A stretch of DNA of 31,582 bases from an uncultured Acidobacteriota bacterium (GTDB lineage Bacteria; Acidobacteriota; Thermoanaerobaculia; Gp7-AA8). This document shows, one piece after another, positions 1 to 6,724 of the stretch. The notes beneath the pieces were generated by a model that saw only the letters and a program-made list of their open reading frames with translations, made no database searches and had not been told where the DNA came from. A program made the position numbers and the translations under genes. The stretch spans positions 1 through 31,582 of the forward strand of contig CAMPKJ010000025.1 in NCBI GenBank assembly GCA_946887105.1, in the 5' to 3' direction. Each line of letters begins with the position of its first letter. Within the stretch, counting starts at the first letter, position 1.

Positions 1-2
1 AA

Positions 3-680
3 GACGAGCTCGCGGATTTCTACGACCGCGTCGACGACGTCTTCGTGGCGTTCTCCCAGCACGGACTGCGGCTCATCCATCGCGGCTCGTTCGAACAATT
101 CTCCGCCGCGCATGCGAAGCGCTACAGCGGCTGCCTCAAATCAGGAACGCTTCCAGAGGCGCTGCGCAAGCAGGTCGTGGCGGCGCTGCAAGGCGCGGGC
201 GTCGACAAACCGAGAGTGGACTGGAGCGAAGACCTGACCCCGCTCGAGCGCGAAGTGCTCGGCACGCTCACGAAGATTCCGCGCGGCGAAGTGCGGACCT
301 ACGAATGGGTCGCGCGCCAGGTCGGCCGTCCGCGTGCGGTGCGCGCGGTCGGCACCATCTGCGCGCGCAACCTCGTGCCGCTGGTCGTGCCATGCCATCG
401 CGTCGTGCCGGCCACCGGCGGCGTCGGCAACTACGCGTTCGGCATTCCGATGAAGCGCGAGTTGCTGCGGCGTGAAGGGGTCGACGTCGAATCGCTGGAA
501 CAGCTCGCGCGAGGCGGCGTGCGCTACATCGGCTCGCGCACTACGAAGATCGTCTGCTTTCCGACTTGCCGCGATGCGAAGCGGATCCGCGAGGAAAATC
601 GCGTCCCTTTTCGCGGGGCGGAACAGGCGAAGGAGAAAGGGTTCCGCCCATGTCTGCACTGCCAACCATTCGCGGCCTGA
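3..680 (+). CDS. O6-methylguanine-DNA methyltransferase with C-terminal Ada zinc domain (5' partial)
   Basis: This is a suicide DNA repair protein that takes the methyl group from O6-methylguanine onto a cysteine. The frame is open from base 3 to the left edge, so the true start lies outside the window; a GTG at 45 is the first internal candidate. Counting from that GTG, residues about 62-145 are the MGMT domain with the active-site motif PCHRVV (Cys117) and the AVG...N hinge before it. Residues about 158-208 match the Ada metal-binding domain, with four cysteines at 171, 175, 203 and 206 (CFPTC and CLHC). In Ada the first of these accepts methyl groups from phosphotriesters. Here the Ada piece follows the MGMT domain and no AraC-type DNA-binding domain lies between them, unlike Ada itself. 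The last 31 bases overlap the next gene. Both domain identities are secure; phosphotriester repair is inferred. Confidence 0.9.
   Translation, partial: DELADFYDRVDDVFVAFSQHGLRLIHRGSFEQFSAAHAKRYSGCLKSGTLPEALRKQVVAALQGAGVDKPRVDWSEDLTPLEREVLGTLTKIPRGEVRTYEWVARQVGRPRAVRAVGTICARNLVPLVVPCHRVVPATGGVGNYAFGIPMKRELLRREGVDVESLEQLARGGVRYIGSRTTKIVCFPTCRDAKRIREENRVPFRGAEQAKEKGFRPCLHCQPFAA
616..649 (+). promoter_or_regulatory. 9-bp inverted repeat enclosing the Shine-Dalgarno, abutting the phosphatase ATG
   Basis: Arms 616-624 (GGGCGGAAC) and 641-649 (GTTCCGCCC) are perfectly complementary. The 16-base loop holds the purine-rich Shine-Dalgarno AGGAG, and the ATG follows at 650 with no gap. The repeat lies inside the zinc-domain codons of the upstream gene. 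An RNA hairpin that presents or gates the ribosome site is the simplest reading. The sequence is certain; the function is inferred. Confidence 0.5.
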
Positions 681-1300
681 ACGCGTACGTCATCGAGGCG
701 ATCTCCCGCCCCGCGCGTACGTTCACCGGCGACTTCTACTTCACGCATCGCGCGGACGACCGCCTCTGGCTCGCGCACGGCGACGTGGCGGGCAAGGGAC
801 TGCCGGCGGCGATCGTGATGGCCATGATCCAGGAGGAGCTCGAGCAACGCGTGATCGCGTGCGCCGAGATGGCGTGCGATCCGTCGCGCACCATGCAGCG
901 GCTGCACGACTTCCTGCTGCCGCTCATGCCGCGCAATCGCTTCGCGACGGCGGTGGTCGCGCATCTGCACGATGACGGCACGCTCACCGTGGCCAACGGC
1001 GGCCACTGTCCGCCGCTGATCGTGCGCCGCGACGGCACGATCGAGGAGATCGCCTCCACCGGCCCGCTGCTCGGCATCCTGAAAAAAGCATCGTGGAGCT
1101 CCTGGACGACGCACCTCGAGAAGGGCGAGACGCTCATCCTCTACAGCGATGGTGTCACCGAGTCGACGCGTAACGGAGTGGAGCTCGGCGTGTGCGGACT
1201 GCGCCAGCTGGTCCGCCGCGTCGGGCCGTCCGCGAAGGCCATTCACAACGCGCTGGACGTGACGAACGACGACGTGACGCTGGTGACGATCACGCGCTGA
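650..1300 (+). CDS. SpoIIE-family PP2C-type serine phosphatase, soluble
   Basis: This is a 216-residue protein consisting of the PP2C-like SpoIIE phosphatase domain alone, with no membrane segment or sensor domain. All metal-binding motifs are present: GDFY (Asp28), GDVAGKG (Asp45), an NGGH turn, LYSDGVTE and the terminal NDDVTL (Asp207/Asp208). Enzymes of this family usually dephosphorylate anti-sigma antagonist proteins in partner-switching circuits; the partner is not in this window. The ATG at 650 is chosen over in-frame upstream starts because an AAGGAGAAAGGG ribosome site precedes it and homology begins just after. It overlaps the repair gene by 31 bases, so the two are probably co-transcribed and translationally coupled. 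A link to alkylation damage signalling is speculation from that overlap. Confidence 0.9.
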   Translation: MSALPTIRGLNAYVIEAISRPARTFTGDFYFTHRADDRLWLAHGDVAGKGLPAAIVMAMIQEELEQRVIACAEMACDPSRTMQRLHDFLLPLMPRNRFATAVVAHLHDDGTLTVANGGHCPPLIVRRDGTIEEIASTGPLLGILKKASWSSWTTHLEKGETLILYSDGVTESTRNGVELGVCGLRQLVRRVGPSAKAIHNALDVTNDDVTLVTITR

Positions 1301-1315
1301 CGCCGGAACGCGACG

Positions 1316-2836
1316 TCAACGTTTGCCGAACGTTTCGCCGAAGAAGTCGCCGCGATTCCATTGCGGGCGCTCGGGCGTATTGGCGATGGCCAGGATCAGC
1401 CGGCGATTCGCATCCGCCCAGCGTGCGCCCGATGGGTAATCGAGCTTCTGATCGGGATTGTCGTGCACCGTGTGGTAGACCTCGCGCAGCCAGGCGCGCG
1501 TGATCTTGTCTCCATCGATCGACGGGTCGGCGCTCTTCAGGCCGCCCTTGTACGTGATGGCAGGGATGCCTTTCTTCACGAATGCGTATTGATCGCTGCG
1601 GATGAAACGCACTTCCTCCGGCAGCGGGTCGGGACTGACGTCGAAGCCAGCGCCGATGGCCGCCTCGTTTGCGAGCGCGCCGAGGGATGAGTGCTCGCTG
1701 CCGATGGCGACGACGTCTTTCAGCGGGAAGAGCATGGTGAGCATGTCCATGTTCACGTTGGCCACGATGTTCGGCACGGGCGGATGTTCGGCGAACTGCC
1801 ACGCGCCGGGGCCGCCCTTCTCCTCGGCTGTCAGCGCGGCGAAGACGATCGAGCGCGCAGGCTTCTCCGGCATCGCGGCGATGCTCTTCGCGATCTCGAT
1901 CAGCGCCGCGATGCCCGAGGCGTTGTCGAGCGCGCCGTTGCGAACGCGGTCCTCCCCTTCCGGAACGAGACCGATGTGATCGAGATGCGCGGTCAACGCA
2001 ACGTGCTCATCGGGCAACGACGAACCGCGCAATGCCGCATAGACGTTCGCACTGCGCGCTTCGCTCAGACGTGTGTTGGTCTGAATGGCCACGCGCACGC
2101 CGAGCGGAAACGAATGCGCGACACCCTTGCCGGCATCGTCGAGCACTCGCGCCAGCGGGATCGGCGCTTTGGCAAAGAGCACGTTCGCGGTGTCGCGGTT
2201 GACGATCGCGCGGCCTCGAAGAGCCGGCAGCGGTTGGCCGGCCGCAAGCATGGTCGTCGACGGCGGCTGCTTCACCGATCGTTCGAAAGGCTGGCGCCGC
2301 TCGTCGACGAGCGTGCGCAGCAACAGCGCGCCCACCGCACCGCGGTCCGCCGCGTGCTTGAGCTTCATCTCGTAATCGGTGTAGAACGCGCGCTGCGTCG
2401 CAGGGAACCGCGGCGGTGCACCGCTGAGCATCATCACGATCTTTCCGCGGACGTCGACCTTCGCATAGTCGTCGTGCTGCAGCGCCGGCGCCACGATCCC
2501 GAAGCCCGCGAACACGACCTCGGCATCGACCGCCGACGACTCCTGCAGCAGGTTGGCGGCGACGATCACGTCCTTGCGATGGACGAATGGCTGATCGCCG
2601 ATCGAGAACGTCGCCTTCTCCACGATGGCGGTGCGCAGCCGCACCTCCTGCATGTGCGGCTCGAGACCCGCGAGCGCGAACTGCGACGCGACATAACGCG
2701 CGGCGATGTCGTAGCCGCGCGTGCCGGCCTCCCGTCCTTCGAGAAGATCGCCGGCGAGGAAGTCGATGTGCGCTTTGATGGCGGCGGGCTCGATCGACGA
2801 AAGCGACGCGGCCAGAATGAGGGCGGCACCAAACAT
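1316..2836 (-). CDS. M28-family zinc aminopeptidase with PA insert, exported
   Basis: This is a metallopeptidase of about 506 residues that probably releases N-terminal residues from peptides outside the cytoplasm. The FLAGDLLEGREAGTRG segment near the N terminus is typical of bacterial M28 proteins. A protease-associated-type region occupies roughly residues 90-230. The catalytic domain follows, with AHLDHIG (His284, Asp286, His287), NGALDNASG, TAEEKGG, NMDM and a terminal YHTVHDN supplying the expected zinc ligands and general base. The N terminus is hydrophobic, consistent with a signal peptide. I chose the ATG at 2836 because a TACACT hexamer lies 7 bases before it. A GTG at 2884 is in frame and would add 16 residues, including one arginine, but has no ribosome site. 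The gene converges on the phosphatase, whose stop is 15 bases from its own. Confidence 0.9.
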   Translation of the reverse strand: MFGAALILAASLSSIEPAAIKAHIDFLAGDLLEGREAGTRGYDIAARYVASQFALAGLEPHMQEVRLRTAIVEKATFSIGDQPFVHRKDVIVAANLLQESSAVDAEVVFAGFGIVAPALQHDDYAKVDVRGKIVMMLSGAPPRFPATQRAFYTDYEMKLKHAADRGAVGALLLRTLVDERRQPFERSVKQPPSTTMLAAGQPLPALRGRAIVNRDTANVLFAKAPIPLARVLDDAGKGVAHSFPLGVRVAIQTNTRLSEARSANVYAALRGSSLPDEHVALTAHLDHIGLVPEGEDRVRNGALDNASGIAALIEIAKSIAAMPEKPARSIVFAALTAEEKGGPGAWQFAEHPPVPNIVANVNMDMLTMLFPLKDVVAIGSEHSSLGALANEAAIGAGFDVSPDPLPEEVRFIRSDQYAFVKKGIPAITYKGGLKSADPSIDGDKITRAWLREVYHTVHDNPDQKLDYPSGARWADANRRLILAIANTPERPQWNRGDFFGETFGKR

Positions 2837-2837
2837 G

Positions 2838-2855
2838 GGCGCTAGTGTAAGCGCC
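2838..2855 (-). promoter_or_regulatory. -10 hexamer inside a 6-bp palindrome, upstream of the M28 gene
   Basis: On the minus strand, GGCGCT, TACACT and AGCGCC follow one another, so perfect 6-bp arms flank the -10-like hexamer at 2844-2849. The ATG at 2836 begins 7 bases after the hexamer, which predicts a leaderless transcript. No convincing -35 was found. Confidence 0.45.
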
Positions 2856-2918
2856 GCGAATCTTGCGCACGATCCCGGCTCCACGCGCCATGAAGCCGGG
2901 ACCGATCACGAGTGCACG

Positions 2919-3590
2919 CTAGGGAAAGATGCGCTCGATGGTGATCCGCGCCACGGGATTGTTCCAGTCGTGCGTGACCGGCGGGAGGTCCGCGAAGCCA
3001 TGGATGCCGTTGTGCACGGTGATGAAGCCCTCGGCTCCTTCAGTGACGCGTACGCCCATCGCACTGCAGGGAGGCCCCGGAACGTGGTCGCAGTCTTCCG
3101 TGTTGCGCTCCGATCCGGCATCGTACGCGGAGACGTAGAGAACCGTAGGCGTGCTGAAGGTCAGCTTCTCCGAGTCGAGGCCGTAGAACGCGTCATTGGT
3201 CGAGCCGAGCATCCCGATGACGCTGAGGAACCCTCCGGACGTCGCTTCGACTTCGGCCGACACGCTCTGGCCCGGCATGAACGGACCGGTGCCCGCGACC
3301 ACGACGTCGAGCACGCCCGCGGCGGCGTTTGCTTCCGCGACGGCGATCGCGGGATCACCCTCTTCCGCGACGCGGGTCACGCCCGGACTGGCCGCCTCGG
3401 TGACTTCGAAAAGATCGAACGCGCTCGTGTGCGCAACGATCACTGCCGGTGATAAACCCTGGCCAGGGGTGAGATTGGTGACGGTCACACGGTAACGGCG
3501 GGAGAGGTGTTGGTCGGAAACGATGTTCTGCGCGATCGCGGGGATGGTGATTACGAGGACGAACAGCGAAATGATGATTCGACGAGACAT
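2919..3590 (-). CDS. Spondin_N domain protein, secreted
   Basis: This is a 223-residue exported protein. A basic start and hydrophobic core ending in AIAQ (residues 1-21) form a signal peptide. The rest fits the Spondin_N fold: a YRVTVTNLTPGQ opening strand, SPAVIVAH, an AEEGDPA segment, a PGQSVSAEV strand and a late LGSTNDAF motif, all characteristic of bacterial members. Spondin domains are best known from animal extracellular-matrix proteins, and the role of the bacterial forms is not established. An AAAGGAG ribosome site precedes the ATG at 3590 and rules out a 17-residue longer start. Upstream lie 86 bases before the stop of the histidine kinase gene. The domain call is strong, but no substrate or partner can be named. 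Confidence 0.85.
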   Translation of the reverse strand: MSRRIIISLFVLVITIPAIAQNIVSDQHLSRRYRVTVTNLTPGQGLSPAVIVAHTSAFDLFEVTEAASPGVTRVAEEGDPAIAVAEANAAAGVLDVVVAGTGPFMPGQSVSAEVEATSGGFLSVIGMLGSTNDAFYGLDSEKLTFSTPTVLYVSAYDAGSERNTEDCDHVPGPPCSAMGVRVTEGAEGFITVHNGIHGFADLPPVTHDWNNPVARITIERIFP

Positions 3591-3676
3591 TGCAACGTAG
3601 CTCCTTTCGCCGCCGTGTCGGAGCAAGATCAGTTCCGGCAATTCGCGAAGAAGATCACGTCAAAATCAAAAATCGA

Positions 3677-5149
3677 TCACGTTTGCGGCAGAGGCGGGTG
3701 GAACGTGAACGTCGTTCCTTCTCCGACGCTACTGGAGACGAAGAGTGTGCTGCCGTGCAATTCGACGATGCGCCGCGCAATCGCGAGGCCGAGTCCGGCG
3801 CCGTCCGCGCGCGAGGTGTCGTGGAGTCCGCCGCGATAGAAGCGGTCGAAGACATAAGGAAGATCTTCGGCGGCGATGCCTCGTCCGGTATCGGAGACCT
3901 GCACCTCCACGCCATTCGCATGGCGGATCACTTTGACTTCCACGCGACCGCCCCGAGGAGTGTGCTCGATGGCGTTCTCGATCAGGTTGGAGAGCACGCG
4001 CTCCATCATGGCGATGTCGATCGACACCGGCGGCAGGTCCTCGGGCTGATCGAGCGCCAGCGCAACGCCTGCGTCCGCGGCGCGCAACTCGAACTTCTGC
4101 AGGACATCCTGGACGAGCTCGGCCATCGAACAGCTCTCGAAATTCGGCTTGGCCTCGTTCGCCTCCAGCTTGCTCAGCTCGAAGAGCTGCCCGACCAGAT
4201 TGCCGAGACGCTCGGTCTGGCGCGCGGCGATGTCGAGACAGCGCACGCGCTCCGCCTCGTCGAGCGTGTCGCGCTTGACGCGCAGCGTGTCGAGAAAACC
4301 CTGCAGCGACGCCAGCGGCGTGCGCAGATCGTGGGACACGTTGGCCACGAGCTCGCGACGTTGCGCGTCGATGCGCTTCAGCTGGTCGAGTTGCTCGATG
4401 AGACGGTCGGACATGAGGTGGATGGTGCGGCTGAGCTCTCCGATGTCGTCATTGATCGGATCGGCCTCGCGCGCGATCGGCCGCGCGAAGGCGCCGCGGC
4501 GGAAATCGTCGACGTCGCGCATCAACCTGCGCAACCGCCGCGTGACCAGCGTGAACGTCACCACCGCGGCGATGAAGGCGAACACGATCGCCGCCGCCGC
4601 GGTGCCGAACGTCAGACGCAGCACCTGACTGCGCTGCAGCGCCTGCACCACCGAGTCGTATTGCTCGCCGGCCAGCACGACGTAGAGATAGCCGGCCAGC
4701 TGTCCCTGCCGGTCGCGAATCGGAGCGACCGAGAAAATCTTCTCGCGGTGCGCATGCCGCGGATCGTCGCCGCGCAGCGGCAGCAACGCGTTGCCCGCGA
4801 GCATCTTCTGAATGGGCTCGAGCGACAGGCGCTCCCGCACCACCGCTCCGGGCGGCGCGGAGTACGCGAGGATTTTGCCGTCGACGTCGAGGCAATACAG
4901 TTCGATCGACGGATTGATCACCATCATCATGTGGAACACGCCTTCCAACGCCGCGCGATCGACGCGGCCGTCGGTGATCAACAGCTCCTCTTTCACGATG
5001 TGGTCGGCCAGATCGAGATTGAGGCGCTGCATCACCTCCTCGTGGTACAGGCGCGTGGAGATGAACGTCACGCCGACGAAGATCAGGAACATCGCCACGA
5101 ACACCGCCACGAGCACGGTGACCACTCTTCCGTAGACAGTTCGGAACAT
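3677..5149 (-). CDS. HAMP-type sensor histidine kinase
   Basis: This is a 490-residue inner-membrane sensor kinase. Membrane segments lie at about residues 9-31 and 178-203, with a periplasmic domain of about 145 residues between them that resembles PAS/CACHE-like sensors. HAMP covers about 204-258. The dimerisation and phosphoacceptor segment has SHDLRTPL with His273. The ATPase domain carries the N box (NLIENAIEHTPRGG), DTGRGI, a YVFDRFYRG F box and GLGLAIARRIVELHG. It starts 3 bases after the stop of the response regulator gene, so the pair is an operon and cognate partners. The signal sensed cannot be read from the sequence. Nothing essential is missing. Confidence 0.95.
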   Translation of the reverse strand: MFRTVYGRVVTVLVAVFVAMFLIFVGVTFISTRLYHEEVMQRLNLDLADHIVKEELLITDGRVDRAALEGVFHMMMVINPSIELYCLDVDGKILAYSAPPGAVVRERLSLEPIQKMLAGNALLPLRGDDPRHAHREKIFSVAPIRDRQGQLAGYLYVVLAGEQYDSVVQALQRSQVLRLTFGTAAAAIVFAFIAAVVTFTLVTRRLRRLMRDVDDFRRGAFARPIAREADPINDDIGELSRTIHLMSDRLIEQLDQLKRIDAQRRELVANVSHDLRTPLASLQGFLDTLRVKRDTLDEAERVRCLDIAARQTERLGNLVGQLFELSKLEANEAKPNFESCSMAELVQDVLQKFELRAADAGVALALDQPEDLPPVSIDIAMMERVLSNLIENAIEHTPRGGRVEVKVIRHANGVEVQVSDTGRGIAAEDLPYVFDRFYRGGLHDTSRADGAGLGLAIARRIVELHGSTLFVSSSVGEGTTFTFHPPLPQT

Positions 5150-5152
5150 GAC

Positions 5153-5851
5153 TCACTCCGCGCGGAACTTGTAGCCCACGCCCCACACCGTGACGATGTA
5201 GACCGGCTGGGCGGGATCCGGCTCGATCTTCGAACGCAGCCGGTTGATGTGCGAGTTGACGGTGTGCTCGTATCCGGAATGGCTGTAGCCCCAGACGCTG
5301 TCGAGCAGTTGCGCTCTGGTGTAGACCTTGCCGGGACTGCTGGCGAAATGCGCCAGCAGGTCGAATTCCTTCGCCGTGAGCTCGATCGGGCGGCCGTCGA
5401 TCCGCACTTCATGCCGCGCGGGATCGATGGTCATTGCACCGCACCGGATCTGGTCGCGCGCGATCGTGCCCGCCTGCAGCGCATCGACGCGCCGGAACAG
5501 CGCTTTGATCCGCGCCACGACCTCGAAGATGCTGAATGGCTTGCTGACGTAATCGTCCGCGCCGAGATCCAGACCGGCGACCCGTTCGGCCTCGGATGAT
5601 CTTGCGGTCAGGATCAGGATCGGCGTGTAGGACCCCGGCGCCTGCCGCAACTGCCGGCAGATCTCCAACCCATCCATGTTCGGAAGTCCCAGATCGAGGA
5701 TCACCAGATCCCACTGCCGGCGACGCGCGTGATCCAGCCCTTCCCTTCCATCGAACGCGATCGTCACCTGGCAATCGAGATCGCGCAGGTGCATCTCGAG
5801 GAGGGAGACGATGTCGCGTTCATCCTCGACGACCAGCACCTCACGCGTCAT
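5153..5851 (-). CDS. OmpR/PhoB-family response regulator
   Basis: This is a 232-residue DNA-binding response regulator, the first gene of the operon with the kinase. The receiver domain (about 1-118) has the acidic pair Glu9/Asp10, phosphoacceptor Asp53 in LDLGLPNMDG, Thr82 and Lys104 in the SKPF loop. The winged-helix domain (about 135-232) shows the ELTAKEFDLL, SPGKVYTRAQLL and HINRLRSKIE segments and ends in VWGVGYKF. The ATG at 5851 is preferred because the receiver fold begins at once; a start at 5878 would add nine residues with no homology. No ribosome site is visible, and a TACGAT hexamer sits 9 bases before the ATG. Target genes are unknown; the divergently transcribed lipoprotein gene is a natural candidate by position only. 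Confidence 0.95.
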   Translation of the reverse strand: MTREVLVVEDERDIVSLLEMHLRDLDCQVTIAFDGREGLDHARRRQWDLVILDLGLPNMDGLEICRQLRQAPGSYTPILILTARSSEAERVAGLDLGADDYVSKPFSIFEVVARIKALFRRVDALQAGTIARDQIRCGAMTIDPARHEVRIDGRPIELTAKEFDLLAHFASSPGKVYTRAQLLDSVWGYSHSGYEHTVNSHINRLRSKIEPDPAQPVYIVTVWGVGYKFRAE

Positions 5852-5860
5852 GGCGCGATG

Positions 5861-5866
5861 ATCGTA
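5861..5866 (-). promoter_or_regulatory. -10-like hexamer before the response regulator
   Basis: TACGAT on the minus strand ends 9 bases before the ATG at 5851, with no Shine-Dalgarno between. This fits a very short leader or a leaderless transcript. It is flanked by a short TGATC/GATCA inverted repeat (outer span 5858-5876), which is too weak to call an operator. Confidence 0.35.
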
Positions 5867-5936
5867 CGGGAAGATCACAAAATCATCACTTCACGCGCTC
5901 AGCCCGGCGCATGCGCGATGAGCCTGATTGGTCTGG

Positions 5937-5978
5937 TTTGCGTTCTGCAGCGATTTCGGCGTGAAAGGAGAACGCAAA
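5937..5978 (+). promoter_or_regulatory. 10-bp inverted repeat enclosing the Shine-Dalgarno, abutting the ATG at 5979
   Basis: TTTGCGTTCT (5937-5946) and AGAACGCAAA (5969-5978) are perfect complements around a 22-base loop. The Shine-Dalgarno AAAGGAG (5964-5970) straddles the loop and the 3' arm, and the start codon follows directly. It may act as an RNA hairpin controlling translation or as a DNA operator; the sequence alone cannot separate these. Confidence 0.5.
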
Positions 5979-6602
5979 ATGAGAAAGCAGCTTTTGACGA
6001 TCGCGCTGGTCTCGATCACGCTGACCACGTTTGCCTGTGCGACGACCGCGGTCAGGATGGACGACGCCGCCGTGCGCTCGATGGTGAGCGGCTGGCCACA
6101 GACGGCGCAGGAATCCGCGACGATGGCCATCGACAAATACGGTACGCCCGACGAAGCCACGCCGACGATGCTGGTGTGGCACCACGCGTCGGGACCGTGG
6201 AAGCGCAGCATCGTCTATCGCGACGAGGTCCAGCACGATTTCCCGATGCCGCACAAGGATGTATGGGAGCAGGTGGTCGACTACCGCGTTCCGCCTGACA
6301 TGTTCGACGAGCTCGCGCTGTACGACGGCAGCGTCATCGTGGAGCGCACGAAGGGCGAGCTGTCGGCGCGATGCGACAAGGAAGAGGCGAACTTCCTGGC
6401 CATCAACCTCGCGGACGACATCGTCAGGGGCCGCCGGACGGTCAACGATGCGCGGCAGTTTTACGCGCAGCAGATCCAGGCGGTGATGCGTGGAGAGAAA
6501 GGTCCCTACGTGACGGGACTGCGATTCACACCTTCGTCGATGGCCATGACGGCCGATCGCGACGCGCCGCCCAGCATGCTGTCGTCGTCTCCACGGCAGT
6601 GA
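5979..6602 (+). CDS. Putative lipoprotein of unknown function
   Basis: This is a 207-residue exported protein that I do not recognise. The N terminus MRKQLL plus a hydrophobic stretch ends in TTFAC at Cys20. This resembles a lipobox, although Phe at -2 and Thr at -3 make it non-canonical. The mature part is mixed alpha/beta in character, acidic and basic by turns, with no membrane segment and only one further cysteine, in the ARCDKEE stretch. An AAAGGAG ribosome site fixes the ATG at 5979 rather than an in-frame ATG 51 bases upstream. It is divergent from the two-component operon and followed by a strong hairpin, so it is probably a single-gene transcript. The lipoprotein call rests only on the N terminus. 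Confidence 0.7.
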   Translation: MRKQLLTIALVSITLTTFACATTAVRMDDAAVRSMVSGWPQTAQESATMAIDKYGTPDEATPTMLVWHHASGPWKRSIVYRDEVQHDFPMPHKDVWEQVVDYRVPPDMFDELALYDGSVIVERTKGELSARCDKEEANFLAINLADDIVRGRRTVNDARQFYAQQIQAVMRGEKGPYVTGLRFTPSSMAMTADRDAPPSMLSSSPRQ

Positions 6603-6611
6603 ACCGCGGGA

Positions 6612-6632
6612 GGGCGGCCACGCCGGCCGCCC
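6612..6632 (+). terminator. Hairpin after the lipoprotein gene
   Basis: A perfect 8-bp stem, GGGCGGCC (6612-6619) and GGCCGCCC (6625-6632), with a 5-base loop starts 9 bases after the stop codon. It is followed by a short C-rich run, not a T-run, so intrinsic termination is plausible but not of the classical type. Confidence 0.45.
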
Positions 6633-6690
6633 CCCTAGCCGCGCGAGCGGGTCGCTCTGGCAGAGCTCGTCCCACGACAGCACAGACTCC

Positions 6691-6723
6691 TACAATTGCC
6701 TCCTCTCTCGACAAAGGAGGCAA
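6691..6723 (+). promoter_or_regulatory. -10 hexamer and 9-bp inverted repeat before the S74 gene
   Basis: TACAAT at 6691-6696 is a good -10 match. TTGCCTCCT (6696-6704) and AGGAGGCAA (6715-6723) form a perfect 9-bp inverted repeat with a 10-base loop. The 3' arm contains nearly the whole Shine-Dalgarno AAAGGAGG, and the ATG is at 6725. If transcription starts further upstream the repeat would hide the ribosome site. If TACAAT is the true -10 the repeat overlaps the promoter and would act as a DNA operator. Confidence 0.5.
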
Positions 6724-6724
6724 C

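Noticed and set aside
1296..1316. TGACG/CGTCA repeat between the phosphatase and M28 genes
   Set aside because: A 5-bp stem with an 11-base loop is too weak to call a terminator in such G+C-rich sequence.
3590..5599. A 669-codon plus-strand open frame opposite the kinase and regulator genes
   Set aside because: The opposite strand encodes an unmistakable two-component pair. This frame has no ribosome site, signal or motif.
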